Source of the DNA: Myxococcus eversor
GTDB lineage: Bacteria; Myxococcota; Myxococcia; Myxococcales; Myxococcaceae
DNA length: 64,000 nt
NCBI RefSeq assembly: GCF_010894455.1
Contig: NZ_JAAIXY010000006.1
Span: forward strand, 1-64,000
Direction of reading: 5' to 3'
Under the pieces are notes generated by a model, which searched no databases, had not been told where the DNA came from, and saw nothing but the letters and a program-made list of their open reading frames with translations. This document shows, one piece after another, positions 16,627-25,971 of the stretch. The position numbers and the translations under genes were made by a program. How positions within the stretch are numbered: position 1 is the first letter of the stretch; every line of letters starts with the position of its first letter.

Positions 16627-19604
16627 GTTCCGCTTCCCGACCCGGTGTTCTGGATCTTCGTGAGGTAGGTGATGGACGGCCCGATGTTCAGCTCCTCCAG
16701 CAGCCGGAACGCGCGCCCGTCCTTCGCCAGCTTCGCCACGCGGCTGTCGGGGTCATTCACATCCCCGAAGTGGAGGGCCTTCGCGGGACAGCTCTGCTGA
16801 CAGGCCGTCTGGATGTCGCCGTCCTTCAGCGCGCGGCCCTCGCGAGCCGCCGCGGCCTTGCCCTCCTGGACGCGCTGCACGCAGAGCGAGCACTTCTCCA
16901 TGACGCCCCGGCTGCGCACCACCACGTCCGGGTTGAGCACCATCCGCTCCAGCGGCTCGTCGTGCGGATAGTCGAACCAGTTGAAGCGGCGGACCTTGGT
17001 GGGGCAGTTGTTCGCGCAGTAGCGCGTGCCGACGCAGCGGTTGTAGACCTGCTGGTTGAGCCCCTCGCTGGAGTGCACCGTCGCGAGCACCGGGCACACC
17101 GTCTCGCACGGCGCGTTCTCGCAGTGCTGGCACATCATCGGCTGGTGGACGACTTGAGGGTTCGCCTCGTCGCCCTGGTAGTAACGGTCGATGCGCATCC
17201 AGTGCATCTCGCGCTGCCGCAGCACCTCGTCGCGGCCCACGCTGGGGATGTTGTTCTCCGCCTGGCATGACACCACGCACGCCGAGCAGCCCGTGCACGC
17301 GCTCAGGTCCACCGCCAGCGCCCACCGGTGGCCCTTGTACTCGTGGCCAGACCAGATGGAGAGCGGGTGCGCTCCGTTGCCGCCATGCCCGCCGTGCTCC
17401 TCGTTGCCCGCGCGCGGGTTCGCCAGGAACGCGGCCAGCTCCGCCTCGCGCACGTGCGGCCGACCTTCCAGTCGCGAGTGCGTCTGCGTGAGCGCCAGCT
17501 TCTGCTTCTCGCCCGTCCCCACCACCGTCGCCCCCGGCACCGAGCGCCGCACGCGCCCCTCCACCACCGCCGCCAGCGGGAAGACATTCGTGCCCACGCC
17601 ATCGCCGATGCGTCCCGCCCGCGTCCGGCCGTAGCCCACCGCCACGCCGAGCACGGACGGGTGCGTCCCCGCCTGCACCAGCACGGGCAGGGACAGCGCC
17701 TCACCGCCCACCCGCACCCGCACCACGTCTCCGTCGCGCAGGCCCAGCTCCTTCGCCCGCGAGGGTGCGATGAGCGCGGGGTTGCCCCAGGTGGCCTTGG
17801 TGATGGGGTCTGGCACCTCGTGCAGCCAGGCGTTGTTCGCGAATGCGCCGTCGCGCAGCGCCACCGAGGGGAACAGCATCAGCTCCCACTCCACGGACGG
17901 CCGCGCCACCGCGCCCAGCACCTTCGCCATGCCGTCTTCGCGGAAGGACGGTGGGACCGTCGGTACCGGGGGAAGCGTCACAACTCCTCGGCGGACCGCG
18001 TCGTCCCAGAAGGCATCGAAGGACGTCCCTGCTTGCGTGACGTGCGGGAAGACCTCCACCTCCCAGCGAGCCCGCAGGAATTCATGGTGGGACACCGGGA
18101 CGTCCGCCCACTTCAGCAGCGACTCCACCGCGTCCCGGGTGTCGTGCAGCGGCGCCACCGCGGGCTGTCGCAGCGAGAGCACGCCTCGTCGCGGCTCCGC
18201 GTCTCCCCACGACTCCAGCGGGGTGGAGGCCGGGGCATGAAGCCGCGACAGGATTGCCGTCTCGTCCAGCCGGTCATTGAGCGCCACGGTGAGCGGCACT
18301 CTCTTGAGCAGGGCTCCCAGCGCCGCTCCTCTCGGGTCCGCATGGGCGGGATTGACGCCGAGGAAGAGCACCGCACCTACTCCACCCTCGCCCAGCTCGG
18401 TCAGCAGCTCGCCGTAGGAGAGGGCACGCTCGTCCAGCGCCACGCCCTCCATGGGCAGCACCGTGGTGCCCTCGTTTCCGAGCAATACGTTCGCCGTCGC
18501 GGCCAGCACCTGCGCGGCCACCTCGTCACCACCGCACACGACCAGAGACTCCGTGCGGTGCGACCACAGGGCTTCGGCCAGCTCGTCCAGCGCGGCCGGC
18601 TCCAATCGCGAGGCCGGCAACTCCTTGAGGCCAGGGACGGTACGCCCCGCCTTCACCGCCAGGCGGCGCACCACGTCGCCCAGGGCGAGCGTCACCTCGG
18701 AGGGGGCCACTACGAAACGGCGGTCGGCGGCTGCGCCGGTGAGCGTCATCACCGGTTCAATCTGGTAGTGCCGCGCCATCGCCCTTCGCCCGGCCGCATC
18801 CCGCGCCTCGGTGTACTGGCGCGTGAAGGCCACCGGCGATACCCACGTACCCAGGAAGTCGGCGCCGAAGCTGGCGATGACCTGGGCACGGTCGAAGCGG
18901 TAGTCGGGCACCACGCGCGCGCCGTGCGTGAGGCGGTATGCATCACCTATCGCGGCGAGCTCACCCAGCGGTTCGTAGCGCACGGTGCGCGCCAGGGGGT
19001 GCGCGGCCAGGAAGCGCTTCACTCCGGCTTCGGCGGTGGGCCCCATCCCCCATGGCAGCACCAGACGGATGGACTTGCCCGCCTCGGCCACCTTGCGCAG
19101 CCCGGCCTTCACCTCCGTGTCCAGGTCCGTCCAGGACACTCGATGGCAGTCGCGTGAAGGGAAGCGGGCGCGGCTCGCGTCGTAGAGCGAGAGCACGGAG
19201 GCCTGCCCCACCGCGCACACGCCACCGCGCGATACGGGGTGCTCGTCATTGCCCTCCACCTTGATGGGACGTCCGTCGCGTGTCTTCAACAGCAGACCGC
19301 AGCGCGCCGAGCAGCCTTCGCAGGTAGAGGCGTACCAGAGCGCGGTGCCCGGCATGACTTCGTCCGGCCGGGACACGTAGGGGATGAGCTTCTGCACCGG
19401 GGCGCGCTGACACGCCACCATGGCCGCGGCGGCGCTCAGCCCCATCATCTTGAAGAAGTCGCGACGGCTGCTCGCGTCCGGCGGCGTGGCGGCGACGCCC
19501 ACCGGGAGTTCCTCGGCGAACTCGTCGCGCGACTGCTCCAGCCACGCGGCGTCGGTGGCCCGCTCGGCCAGGCTCTGCCAGTACTTGGGAAGGGGGTCGG
19601 ACAT
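16623..19604 (-). CDS. actB: Alternative complex III iron-sulfur subunit ActB
   Basis: A 993-residue fusion of a molybdopterin-oxidoreductase-like domain and a four-cluster ferredoxin domain. A twin-arginine signal, [17 protein letters not shown], lies at residues 46-62 behind a long N-terminal tail. An MoCo-type cysteine motif follows (CEGCSARC). The ferredoxin part near residues 750-960 has [35 protein letters not shown] and CSLC...CQQSC, the NrfC/PsrB-like set. In this family the MoCo-like domain carries no molybdenum. It passes electrons from ActC to the hemes of ActA/ActE. Twelve bases after actA. Confidence 0.93.
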   Translation of the reverse strand: MSDPLPKYWQSLAERATDAAWLEQSRDEFAEELPVGVAATPPDASSRRDFFKMMGLSAAAAMVACQRAPVQKLIPYVSRPDEVMPGTALWYASTCEGCSARCGLLLKTRDGRPIKVEGNDEHPVSRGGVCAVGQASVLSLYDASRARFPSRDCHRVSWTDLDTEVKAGLRKVAEAGKSIRLVLPWGMGPTAEAGVKRFLAAHPLARTVRYEPLGELAAIGDAYRLTHGARVVPDYRFDRAQVIASFGADFLGTWVSPVAFTRQYTEARDAAGRRAMARHYQIEPVMTLTGAAADRRFVVAPSEVTLALGDVVRRLAVKAGRTVPGLKELPASRLEPAALDELAEALWSHRTESLVVCGGDEVAAQVLAATANVLLGNEGTTVLPMEGVALDERALSYGELLTELGEGGVGAVLFLGVNPAHADPRGAALGALLKRVPLTVALNDRLDETAILSRLHAPASTPLESWGDAEPRRGVLSLRQPAVAPLHDTRDAVESLLKWADVPVSHHEFLRARWEVEVFPHVTQAGTSFDAFWDDAVRRGVVTLPPVPTVPPSFREDGMAKVLGAVARPSVEWELMLFPSVALRDGAFANNAWLHEVPDPITKATWGNPALIAPSRAKELGLRDGDVVRVRVGGEALSLPVLVQAGTHPSVLGVAVGYGRTRAGRIGDGVGTNVFPLAAVVEGRVRRSVPGATVVGTGEKQKLALTQTHSRLEGRPHVREAELAAFLANPRAGNEEHGGHGGNGAHPLSIWSGHEYKGHRWALAVDLSACTGCSACVVSCQAENNIPSVGRDEVLRQREMHWMRIDRYYQGDEANPQVVHQPMMCQHCENAPCETVCPVLATVHSSEGLNQQVYNRCVGTRYCANNCPTKVRRFNWFDYPHDEPLERMVLNPDVVVRSRGVMEKCSLCVQRVQEGKAAAAREGRALKDGDIQTACQQSCPAKALHFGDVNDPDSRVAKLAKDGRAFRLLEELNIGPSITYLTKIQNTGSGSGT

Positions 19605-19616
19605 GGCGAGAGGTCC

Positions 19617-20240
19617 TCAGCGGTGGCAGCCCGAGCAATCCGAGGGCGGCCGGAGGATGCGGGGGGATTTCGAAGGCTCGGGAAGTGGCGTGCCGGAGGT
19701 CAGCGCCAGCAGCTCTCCCGCGCGAGGTGCGGACGGCGTCGGCGCGGCGAGTGCCTCCGTCGACATCTCGCGGTGACAGTCGAGGCACCAGCCCATGGTC
19801 ATGGGCTCCACCTGCTCCACGCGCACCATCTCCTGGACCTGGCCGTGGCACGTCTGGCACTTCAGGCCCGCGGTGACGTGGCTCGCGTGGTTGAAGAAGG
19901 CATGGTCCGGCAGGCGATGGACGCGCACCCATTCGATGGGTGCATTCGCGGCCACCGCCGCCGCCACCTTCTGAATCTCCGGCGAGTCCTTCTTCACCTG
20001 CGTGTGGCAGTTCATGCACACGCTGGCGGAGGGCACTCCCGCGTGACGACTGCGCTCGGCACCCACGTGACAGTACTGACAGTCCAGCTCGTACTGGCCC
20101 GCGTGGACCGCGTGGGAGAAGGCCACCGGCTGCGCGGGCATGTGGCCCTGCTGGTTGTTCACCGGCCCACTGCAGCCACCGAGGCCCAGCGCGACGAGCG
20201 CACCGGCGTACCCCAGGGCCTGGAAGGAAACGCGGCTCAT
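19617..20240 (-). CDS. actA: Alternative complex III pentaheme cytochrome c subunit ActA
   Basis: 207 residues. A signal sequence of lipoprotein type (ALGLGGC) is followed by five CxxCH heme sites in order: CQYCH, CMNCH, CQTCH, CLDCH and CSGCH at the extreme C-terminus. Five hemes is the normal count for ActA. ATG 20240 overlaps the stop of the NarI-like gene by four bases. Confidence 0.92.
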   Translation of the reverse strand: MSRVSFQALGYAGALVALGLGGCSGPVNNQQGHMPAQPVAFSHAVHAGQYELDCQYCHVGAERSRHAGVPSASVCMNCHTQVKKDSPEIQKVAAAVAANAPIEWVRVHRLPDHAFFNHASHVTAGLKCQTCHGQVQEMVRVEQVEPMTMGWCLDCHREMSTEALAAPTPSAPRAGELLALTSGTPLPEPSKSPRILRPPSDCSGCHR

Positions 20241-20869
20241 GGCGTCTCCTCGCGAGGCGTGACAAGCAGTCCGGACTCGACGGGCCTGGTCGAAGGCACC
20301 GGTGCCGACACACGGCTCATCCGGAAGAAGGGAGCCAGCCCCAGCAGGGTGAGGCCCGCGAGCAGGTGGACCTGGAAGACGAGCGGCGCACTCTGAATCA
20401 ACGTCGAGTCCGGCTGGACGGCCAGCACCGAGCGCAGGTACGGCACCGTCACGTGCACGTACCAGGCGGAGCTCCAGCGCAACGACACCGCCACGTACAC
20501 GCCCGTGAGGACATGAGCGAACACCAGTCCCAGGGCGACCGCCGAGCCCCACTGGCGCTCGCGTGCCTGGCGCAGGGTCAGCGAGCACAGGCCCCAGCCC
20601 AGCAGCAGCGCGCCGATGAGGCTCACCGACTCCAGCGCGAACAGTCGCGACGGCGAGGCGTTGAAGACCTGCATCGCACGCGGCGCCGCGAGGCCCAGCA
20701 GGTGGTTGAAGGCGACGATGGCCGCTCCCGCCAGCACGGCGCGGCCCGCGGGCGTCCAGGGCGAAACCGGCGCGGGCGCCTCACGCAGCGTCAGCCCGCG
20801 GATGATGCCCACGAGCGCGACGCCGGCCGCCGCGTATGGAACCAAGGAGAAGAGGAGGGAGTCGCTCAC
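20237..20869 (-). CDS. NarI-like cytochrome b subunit encoded with alternative complex III
   Basis: 210 residues and about five to six transmembrane helices with helix-borne histidines (FNHLLG, FAHVLTG, YVHVTV, FQVHLLAGLTLLGL) in the arrangement of the di-heme b gamma subunit of respiratory nitrate reductase. No NarG/NarH is present. Its 4-bp overlaps with the diheme cytochrome c gene upstream and actA downstream imply a role with alternative complex III, perhaps as a second quinol-oxidising module feeding the upstream cytochrome. That role is inference. Confidence 0.75.
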   Translation of the reverse strand: MSDSLLFSLVPYAAAGVALVGIIRGLTLREAPAPVSPWTPAGRAVLAGAAIVAFNHLLGLAAPRAMQVFNASPSRLFALESVSLIGALLLGWGLCSLTLRQARERQWGSAVALGLVFAHVLTGVYVAVSLRWSSAWYVHVTVPYLRSVLAVQPDSTLIQSAPLVFQVHLLAGLTLLGLAPFFRMSRVSAPVPSTRPVESGLLVTPREETP

Positions 20870-21708
20870 GAGTGACCTCGCGCGGACGGCGTGGTGAAGA
20901 CCACCCCGATGAAGCCCAGCGCCGCGACCAGACCGACGACGCCCAGGTAGAAGAAGTCACGGTCCGCGCGCGGACGGCTGCCATCACGCGAGGCGTCCGC
21001 GAGATAGGCCTTGAGGGCGTACTGCTCCTCCTCGACGAGCGGCGCCTTCGCGTACAGCGCGCCCATCATCGGCCCCTCCAGCTTCGCGAGCCCGGGACGC
21101 ATCCCCTTCTCGCCCATGCGCGCGAAGGCGAAGGTGAGGTTGGGGCCGAGCGTGCCACCACCCGCGATGCCCAGGCCGCGCACGTCATGGCAGCCGATGC
21201 AGGCGGCACCTCCGTTCGTCAGCGGATCGGTGCCTTCGAAGAGGCGACGGCCCCGCGCGATTTCCTCCGGCGTGGCGTCCGTGCCCATCTTCTCCGCGGG
21301 CGAGGGCTTGCAGCCGCCCTTCCCCTTCCGCGTGCACTCGCGGAAGTAGGTGAAGAGGCTGGCGCGCTCCGCGTCGGACAGCGCCTGGTCCGGCATGCGC
21401 ACGCCGTTGAACTTCGTCAGCAGCGCGCCCGCGACGGGGTCTCCCGAATCGATGAGCGCACCCGGGCTCTTGATGAAGCGGGTGAGCCACGCCTCGTCGC
21501 GACGCTCCAGCACCCCGTGCAGGTCCGGACCAATCCGGTCGCCCTCGCCCACCGAGTGACACGTCGCGCACCGCTGGGTGAAGAGCTGCGCGCCCTGTCG
21601 CGACGCCTGCGCCAGCGCGGTCGGTGCTGCCAGCACGGCCAGGAGCGGAAGGATGGGGACGAGCGTTCGCTCCTGATGCGGCCGTCCTCCCAGCACACGT
21701 GTCCGCAT
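20866..21708 (-). CDS. Membrane-anchored diheme cytochrome c, first gene of the complex III operon
   Basis: 280 residues: signal peptide (LPLLAVLAAPTALA), two cytochrome c domains with CATCH (47-51) and CIGCH (170-174), a distal Met in the first (NGVRMPDQ), and a C-terminal transmembrane anchor (FFYLGVVGLVAALGFIGVVF). The start ATG 21708 has GAGGAGGGG nine bases upstream. It overlaps the NarI-like gene by four bases. The pair cytochrome c plus NarI-like b resembles an electron-transfer branch attached to actABCDEF. Confidence 0.8.
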   Translation of the reverse strand: MRTRVLGGRPHQERTLVPILPLLAVLAAPTALAQASRQGAQLFTQRCATCHSVGEGDRIGPDLHGVLERRDEAWLTRFIKSPGALIDSGDPVAGALLTKFNGVRMPDQALSDAERASLFTYFRECTRKGKGGCKPSPAEKMGTDATPEEIARGRRLFEGTDPLTNGGAACIGCHDVRGLGIAGGGTLGPNLTFAFARMGEKGMRPGLAKLEGPMMGALYAKAPLVEEEQYALKAYLADASRDGSRPRADRDFFYLGVVGLVAALGFIGVVFTTPSARGHS

Positions 21709-22077
21709 TGCTGCGTGCCCCTCCTCACGGGGAAGCCAAGCTCGTTGCTCGGCACACGCGGACTCAGTGCAACCAGGGGGCCAGGGAGTTCACTGGCTCA
21801 CGCCCTCATGGAGCACGGGAAATCATGCGAAGGGAGCGCAGCATTTGCGCCGCGCGGCACGAGCGGACGCACCGTTTGCCAACGCACGAAGGCGGGCAGG
21901 AACAGGTCCTCGCACCGTGCGGCCTCCAGCACGATGGATTGCTCGGCTCCAGCGTGAAGCCCACGAGCCCACACAGAGCAAAGGGCTGACGAGCAGCCCT
22001 GCTCGACACTGGGAGCGTAGCGAGCCTCCAACACAAGACCGCGCGGGGAGCGAGAGGCTCCACCCGCGCGGCTCAGC
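21709..22077. other. Intergenic region upstream of the act operon
   Basis: About 370 bases with no gene I can support. It holds the ribosome binding site and sigma-54-like promoter of the act operon at its left end and the 3' end of the 132-aa membrane protein unit at its right. The remainder shows no clear structure. Confidence 0.4.
21768..21783 (-). promoter_or_regulatory. Sigma-54 (-24/-12) promoter candidate for the act operon
   Basis: The minus strand reads TGGCCCCCTGGTTGCA, which fits TGGCACG-N4-TTGCA with exact spacing and the invariant GG and GC. Transcription would begin about 12 bases downstream, near 21757, leaving a leader of about 50 bases before the ATG at 21708. This would place the operon under an enhancer-binding activator, common in myxobacteria. 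Confidence 0.45.
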
Positions 22078-22476
22078 TCACATCGCGGTGGTGGTGAACA
22101 CGCCGCGGCCGATAGCCATGATGCCGCCGATGATGAACACGATGGCGAGCCCCACGCCCGCCAGCGGCAGCGCGTAGCCCGGCTGCGGACGACGCCGGTT
22201 CACCGACAGCAGCACCTGCGCGACGACGGCCGCCAGCACCATCAGCACGATGTGGCCGATGAGGGCCGGGTAGTAGAAGCGCGTCACCAGCACGAGGATG
22301 CCGAGCAGCACCTGGAGGTGCAGCAGCCCCGCGAAGGAAGCGCCGAGGATGCGGCCGCCCTTGTCGAACGGGCGCTTCGTGGCGAAACCGAAGGCGAAGT
22401 AGGCGATGGCCAGCACGCCCGCGAGCAGCACCAGATAGCGAAGCCCTGAGTGGGCGTAGAAGAACATTCGGTCCAT
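22078..22476 (-). CDS. Four-helix membrane protein
   Basis: 132 residues starting MDRMFFYAHSGLRYLVLLAG, with four hydrophobic helices and a histidine near several of them (AHSGLRY, LLHLQVLLG, IGHIVLM). Histidine placement is compatible with heme b binding but does not prove it. It lies 41 bases downstream of the MauG-type peroxidase on the same strand and upstream of the act operon, so it may belong to a redox unit. I do not recognise a named family. Confidence 0.6.
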   Translation of the reverse strand: MDRMFFYAHSGLRYLVLLAGVLAIAYFAFGFATKRPFDKGGRILGASFAGLLHLQVLLGILVLVTRFYYPALIGHIVLMVLAAVVAQVLLSVNRRRPQPGYALPLAGVGLAIVFIIGGIMAIGRGVFTTTAM

Positions 22477-22517
22477 GGGGCTCGCGGTTTAGCAACGCAC
22501 GGGGTGAGACGCACGTT

Positions 22518-23633
22518 TCAAGACGGATCCGCCTCGGGCGTCTTCTTCGTGCTGGGGGGAAGCGGCGGCGCGGCGATGCGCTCCCGGGGCGGCAGCTCGC
22601 CCGTGAGGCTCCGGAGGAAGGCCACCAGGTCATCCACCTCCCCGTCCGTCAGCGTCCGCGCCAGTTGGTGCTTCGCCATCAGCCGCACCATCGTCGGCAG
22701 GTCCTTCACGCTGCCGTCGTGCAGGTACGGCCCCGTCCGCTCGACGTCCCGCAGCGTGGGCACCCGGAACTTGCCCCGGTCGTCCTCGTTCTTCGTCGCA
22801 TCGAACCGCCCCGCGTCCGTCAGGCCCGGGTAGTCCTCCAACAGCCCGAGCTTCTGGAACGACATGCCTCCCACCGCTGGACCGTTGTGGCACGTGGTGC
22901 AGCCCGTGAGGGCGAAGAGCTGGAGGCCGCGCAGCTCCGGCTCGGTGAGCGCGGCGTGCTCTCCCGCCAGGAACCGGTCGAAGCGCGACGTCGTGGTCAG
23001 GCCCCGCTCGAAGGCGGCGATGGCGCGCGCGGCATTCGTCAGCGACACCGACTTCTTCTCCCCGGGAAACGCCTCGCGGAAGCGCGTGACGTACTCCGGA
23101 ATGGAGGAGAGCGTGGCCACCACGCGGCGCTCGTCGGGCATGGCCATCTCCACCGGATTCAAGATGGGGCCCGTGGCCTGCGCCTCCAGCGTGTCCGCGC
23201 GGCCATCCCAGAACTGCGCGATGTGCCCCGCCGCGTTGTAGACGGTGGGCGAGTTGCGCGTGCCCTTCTGCCCCCGGTGCCCGTCCGACAACGCCTTGTT
23301 GTCCACGCCGTAGGTATCGAGGCCGTGGCAGGTGTTGCAGGAGACATCGTGGTTCTTCGACAACCGCGGCTCGAAGAAGAGCATGCGGCCCAGCATCACC
23401 TGCGCCTCGGTGTCCTTGGGCGCGGGCTTCGCGTCCTTCGCCGGAGGCAGCGGACGGAAGAAGTGCGCGAGCTGGTCGGGCGTCAGCGGCTTCGGCGTGC
23501 GCGGCTTCGGCGCGGCCTGCTCCACCGGAGGCGCGGGCTGAGACGCGACCTCCTGCTTCGGCTCGCACGCCGTCAGTCCACCCGCGCCGAGCGAGGTCAA
23601 CGTGAGCAGCATCAGGAACCGGTTGCGCGACAT
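22518..23633 (-). CDS. Diheme cytochrome c peroxidase (MauG/CcpA family), lipoprotein
   Basis: 371 residues. Lipobox LTAC at 20-23, a Pro/Lys-rich spacer, then two c-heme sites CNTCH (99-103) and CTTCH (245-249), with family motifs VMLGRMLFFEPRLS, RNSPTVYNAAG, FWDGRADTLEAQA and KFRVPTLRDVERTGPYLHDG. Such enzymes reduce periplasmic peroxide with cytochrome c electrons, or oxidise protein substrates in the MauG branch. The C-terminal tail is Pro-rich. It is first in a two-gene unit with the four-helix membrane protein. Confidence 0.88.
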   Translation of the reverse strand: MSRNRFLMLLTLTSLGAGGLTACEPKQEVASQPAPPVEQAAPKPRTPKPLTPDQLAHFFRPLPPAKDAKPAPKDTEAQVMLGRMLFFEPRLSKNHDVSCNTCHGLDTYGVDNKALSDGHRGQKGTRNSPTVYNAAGHIAQFWDGRADTLEAQATGPILNPVEMAMPDERRVVATLSSIPEYVTRFREAFPGEKKSVSLTNAARAIAAFERGLTTTSRFDRFLAGEHAALTEPELRGLQLFALTGCTTCHNGPAVGGMSFQKLGLLEDYPGLTDAGRFDATKNEDDRGKFRVPTLRDVERTGPYLHDGSVKDLPTMVRLMAKHQLARTLTDGEVDDLVAFLRSLTGELPPRERIAAPPLPPSTKKTPEADPS

Positions 23634-23938
23634 GAGGCACTCCAGGGGCGTTTAACGGACCGGGACGCTACCAGTCCCACTCCGCCATGTTGCCCGCGTC
23701 TTGATGACGCACCCCACGTCCCCTTTCAGCGTCCATCAGCCTCGGCGACGGCAACCGCTCCTCCGCTCCCCTGCTCCTCGGACATGAGGGCCTGGGCTGC
23801 GCGGGCACCGGCCAGCGGCTACCTCTGAAGACGGGGTTGTTCCTTCGTGTCGACCCGCGCTCAGCGCCCTCGCAGCGGCGCATCGGCGGTGTGCCGCGCG
23901 GTCGACGTGCCTGGCTCCGAAGACGACGAGGAGGATGG
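23634..23938. other. Divergent intergenic region between the peroxidase and 2Fe-2S protein genes
   Basis: About 305 bases. The minus-strand reading frame opposite the 2Fe-2S gene extends into it as far as 23861, but no independent gene is supported. Presumably it contains the promoters of both divergent genes. Confidence 0.35.
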
Positions 23939-24724
23939 ATGCGGGATGAACGCGCTGGGGAGACGGACGAGACGCGCGAGGACGTCGACGTGCTCGTCTG
24001 TCGCAAGTGCCTGATGCGCCGAGGCGCCAGGTCCGGTGGCATCGAGCTGCCCCGCTGGCTCCAACGCTCGCTGAGCGAGCGAGGGCTCTCCGACACCGTC
24101 CACGTCATGCCCACCGGCTGCCTGCGGCAGTGTCCCCGAGGCCAGGTCACCGTGCTCGTCACCGGCGGAGACCCGCGACAAGGCAGCGCCCTGATGACGG
24201 TGGATCCGCTCATGGACCGCGAGAAGCTGCTGCGACTCATCGAAGCGCGCGCGCGTCCCGACGAGGAGCTCCTGTCGCCCGAGCCCGCCGCCCCCGAGTC
24301 CTCCAGGGACGAACACGACGAGCGGAACATCCCGTCGTAGCGGCGACATCGCGGACGCCTCGCGCGAGGGAGACCCGAAGACGAGCCGGTCGACGAGCCA
24401 CGACACGCCCAACCCCGTCGCCGTCCCCGCCACGTCCCACACCAGGTCCTTGAACGAGAAGGTCGTCCCTCGCCCCAGGTCGTACAGCTCCTTGCCCACG
24501 CCCACCCCGAGCGCCAATCCAGCACCCGTCAAGAGGCGCGCCTCTGGCGGCTCGAAGAGCAGCGCACCGGCGCCATAGCCCACGCCCGCCAGGACGAAGC
24601 ACGCCGCGAAGTGCTTCTTCTTGTCGGGGCCCAGCCACTCATCTCCAGACGCGGCCCTCGCGGACACAGGCGTGGTGGACACGAGCAGCAGCGGGGCGAG
24701 CAGGCGCAGGGAGAGGGTCCGCAT
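23861..24724 (-). CDS. DUF2279/YfiM-like exported protein with an anomalous antisense C-terminal extension
   Basis: Starts at ATG 24724 with a signal peptide (MRTLSLRLLAPLLLVSTTPVSARA). Residues about 30-125 match the DUF2279/YfiM pattern: GPDKKKHFAACFVLAG, GVGVGKELYDLGRG and FSFKDLVWDVAGTATG. That domain is complete near base 24345. The frame nevertheless stays open for another 160 codons, running antisense through the whole 2Fe-2S protein gene, and that tail (Gly/His/Ser-rich) looks like a shadow. Either the natural stop was lost by mutation or frameshift, or the extension is a read-through artefact. The N-terminal domain is credible; the last half is not. Confidence 0.55.
   Translation of the reverse strand: MRTLSLRLLAPLLLVSTTPVSARAASGDEWLGPDKKKHFAACFVLAGVGYGAGALLFEPPEARLLTGAGLALGVGVGKELYDLGRGTTFSFKDLVWDVAGTATGLGVSWLVDRLVFGSPSREASAMSPLRRDVPLVVFVPGGLGGGGLGRQELLVGTRARFDESQQLLAVHERIHRHQGAALSRVSAGDEHGDLASGTLPQAAGGHDVDGVGEPSLAQRALEPAGQLDATGPGASAHQALATDEHVDVLARLVRLPSAFIPHPSSSSSSEPGTSTARHTADAPLRGR
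23939..24340 (+). CDS. DUF1636-like (2Fe-2S) ferredoxin with thioredoxin-like fold
   Basis: 133 residues from ATG 23939, with AGGAGG just upstream. The cysteine pattern is LVCRKCLMRRG near residue 20 and PTGCLRQCPRGQ about 40 residues later, separated by a helix, then a strand VTVLVTGGD and an acidic tail. This is the thioredoxin-like 2Fe-2S ferredoxin arrangement of DUF1636-type proteins. An electron-transfer role is likely but the partner is unknown. The gene is fully overlapped on the other strand by the tail of the DUF2279-like frame. Confidence 0.65.
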   Translation: MRDERAGETDETREDVDVLVCRKCLMRRGARSGGIELPRWLQRSLSERGLSDTVHVMPTGCLRQCPRGQVTVLVTGGDPRQGSALMTVDPLMDREKLLRLIEARARPDEELLSPEPAAPESSRDEHDERNIPS

Positions 24725-24843
24725 GAGCAGGGATGTAGCACCCCACGGACCGTCCAGGTGGCTCGCCCGGAGTGTGGCAGTGGCATCTCGCCATCGAGCG
24801 TTTTCGAGACGCGGCCCCTGGGTCGTCCTATGCTCCAGGTCGC

Positions 24844-25950
24844 GTGAAACGACTCGGTCCCTCGTTCACCTTCCAGCAGCAATCGACCCGGCACCCCGGG
24901 CTCGATGGTGCTCGTGGCCTCGCTGTCCTCGCCATGGTGCTGGGACACACGCTGGACGCGCTGCTCTCACCCGAGGCTCGCCAACTGCCCTGGGTGCAGC
25001 ACTACTGGAGCTTTCGCGGAATCACCGCGCCCCTCTTCCTGCTGGTGAGTGGCTGGGCCGTCGTCGCCGCCCTGGGCACCAAGCCCAACGCCGCGCGCGA
25101 CACGCTCGGTCGCCGCATCCGCCGGTCGCTGTTGCTGTTGTTCCTGGGATACTTCCTGCACTGGCCCGGCTGGCCGGCGGTGCATGACCTGGGCTGGACG
25201 GACGCCATGCTGTCGCGCGTCTTCGCCTTCGATGCGCTCCAGTGCATCGGCTTCGCGCTGCTGTCGGGCTCGGTGCTGCTCGCGCTCGTGCCCGCGCGCG
25301 GAGGCCGTCCGCTCGTCCTGCTCACCCTGGCATTGGCCATTCCGCTGGCGAGCACGGCGATGTGGCGGCTGGGCGCGGGGCTGCCCATGCCGGTGCAGCA
25401 GTTCCTCGGCAGTGGCGAGGGAAGCCGCTTCCCCTTCTTCCCCTGGGCGGGCTTCTTCTTCGCGGGCGCCTTCGCCGCCTATGCGCTGCACCTCTTGAAG
25501 CCGGGCTGGCCACAGGGACTGGCGCTGCTCGCGTTGGGCGCGGGGATGCTCGGGCTCGCGCATCTGACGACCGCCGACTGGGGCCCCACGAGCGCGTGGC
25601 TGGTGGCCTATCGCGTGGGCCAGGGGCTCATCGTCCTGGGCGTGGTGAATCTGGCCCCCGTCCGGCTCAGCGGGCTCCTGGCGCCGATGGGGCGGCTGTC
25701 GCTGTGGGTCTACGTGCTGCACCTGCCCATCGTGTACGGCTGGGCGGACATCGGCGGCCTCTCCGCCCGCGTGGGCCCCATCCTCGGGGTTCCCGCCGCG
25801 GTGGGCGTAGGGGTGGTCCTGCTGCTGACCTGCGCGGGTGTGGCCCGGCTCGGCCGCTGGCTGCTGGACCAGGCCCGCCCCTGGCGCGCGGGCTCCACCA
25901 CGCTCAACGCCAACCTCAGCAGCTCCACGCGGATGAGCCCTCGAGCCTGA
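24844..25950 (+). CDS. Acyltransferase/HGSNAT-like multi-pass membrane protein (DUF1624 type)
   Basis: About ten hydrophobic helices in 368 residues. The N-terminal RHPGLDGARGLAVLAMVLGH is the substrate-handling motif of DUF1624/heparan-alpha-glucosaminide N-acetyltransferase-like proteins, with GITAPLFLLVSGW following. GTG 24844 (VKRLGPSF) was chosen as start because AGG precedes it and upstream codons read as non-protein. It probably transfers an acyl group to a sugar or wall component at the inner membrane; the substrate is unknown. Divergent from the DUF2279-like gene, convergent with fxsA. Confidence 0.65.
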   Translation: MKRLGPSFTFQQQSTRHPGLDGARGLAVLAMVLGHTLDALLSPEARQLPWVQHYWSFRGITAPLFLLVSGWAVVAALGTKPNAARDTLGRRIRRSLLLLFLGYFLHWPGWPAVHDLGWTDAMLSRVFAFDALQCIGFALLSGSVLLALVPARGGRPLVLLTLALAIPLASTAMWRLGAGLPMPVQQFLGSGEGSRFPFFPWAGFFFAGAFAAYALHLLKPGWPQGLALLALGAGMLGLAHLTTADWGPTSAWLVAYRVGQGLIVLGVVNLAPVRLSGLLAPMGRLSLWVYVLHLPIVYGWADIGGLSARVGPILGVPAAVGVGVVLLLTCAGVARLGRWLLDQARPWRAGSTTLNANLSSSTRMSPRA

Positions 25951-25971
25951 GGCGCGGAGCCGCGCGCGGCT

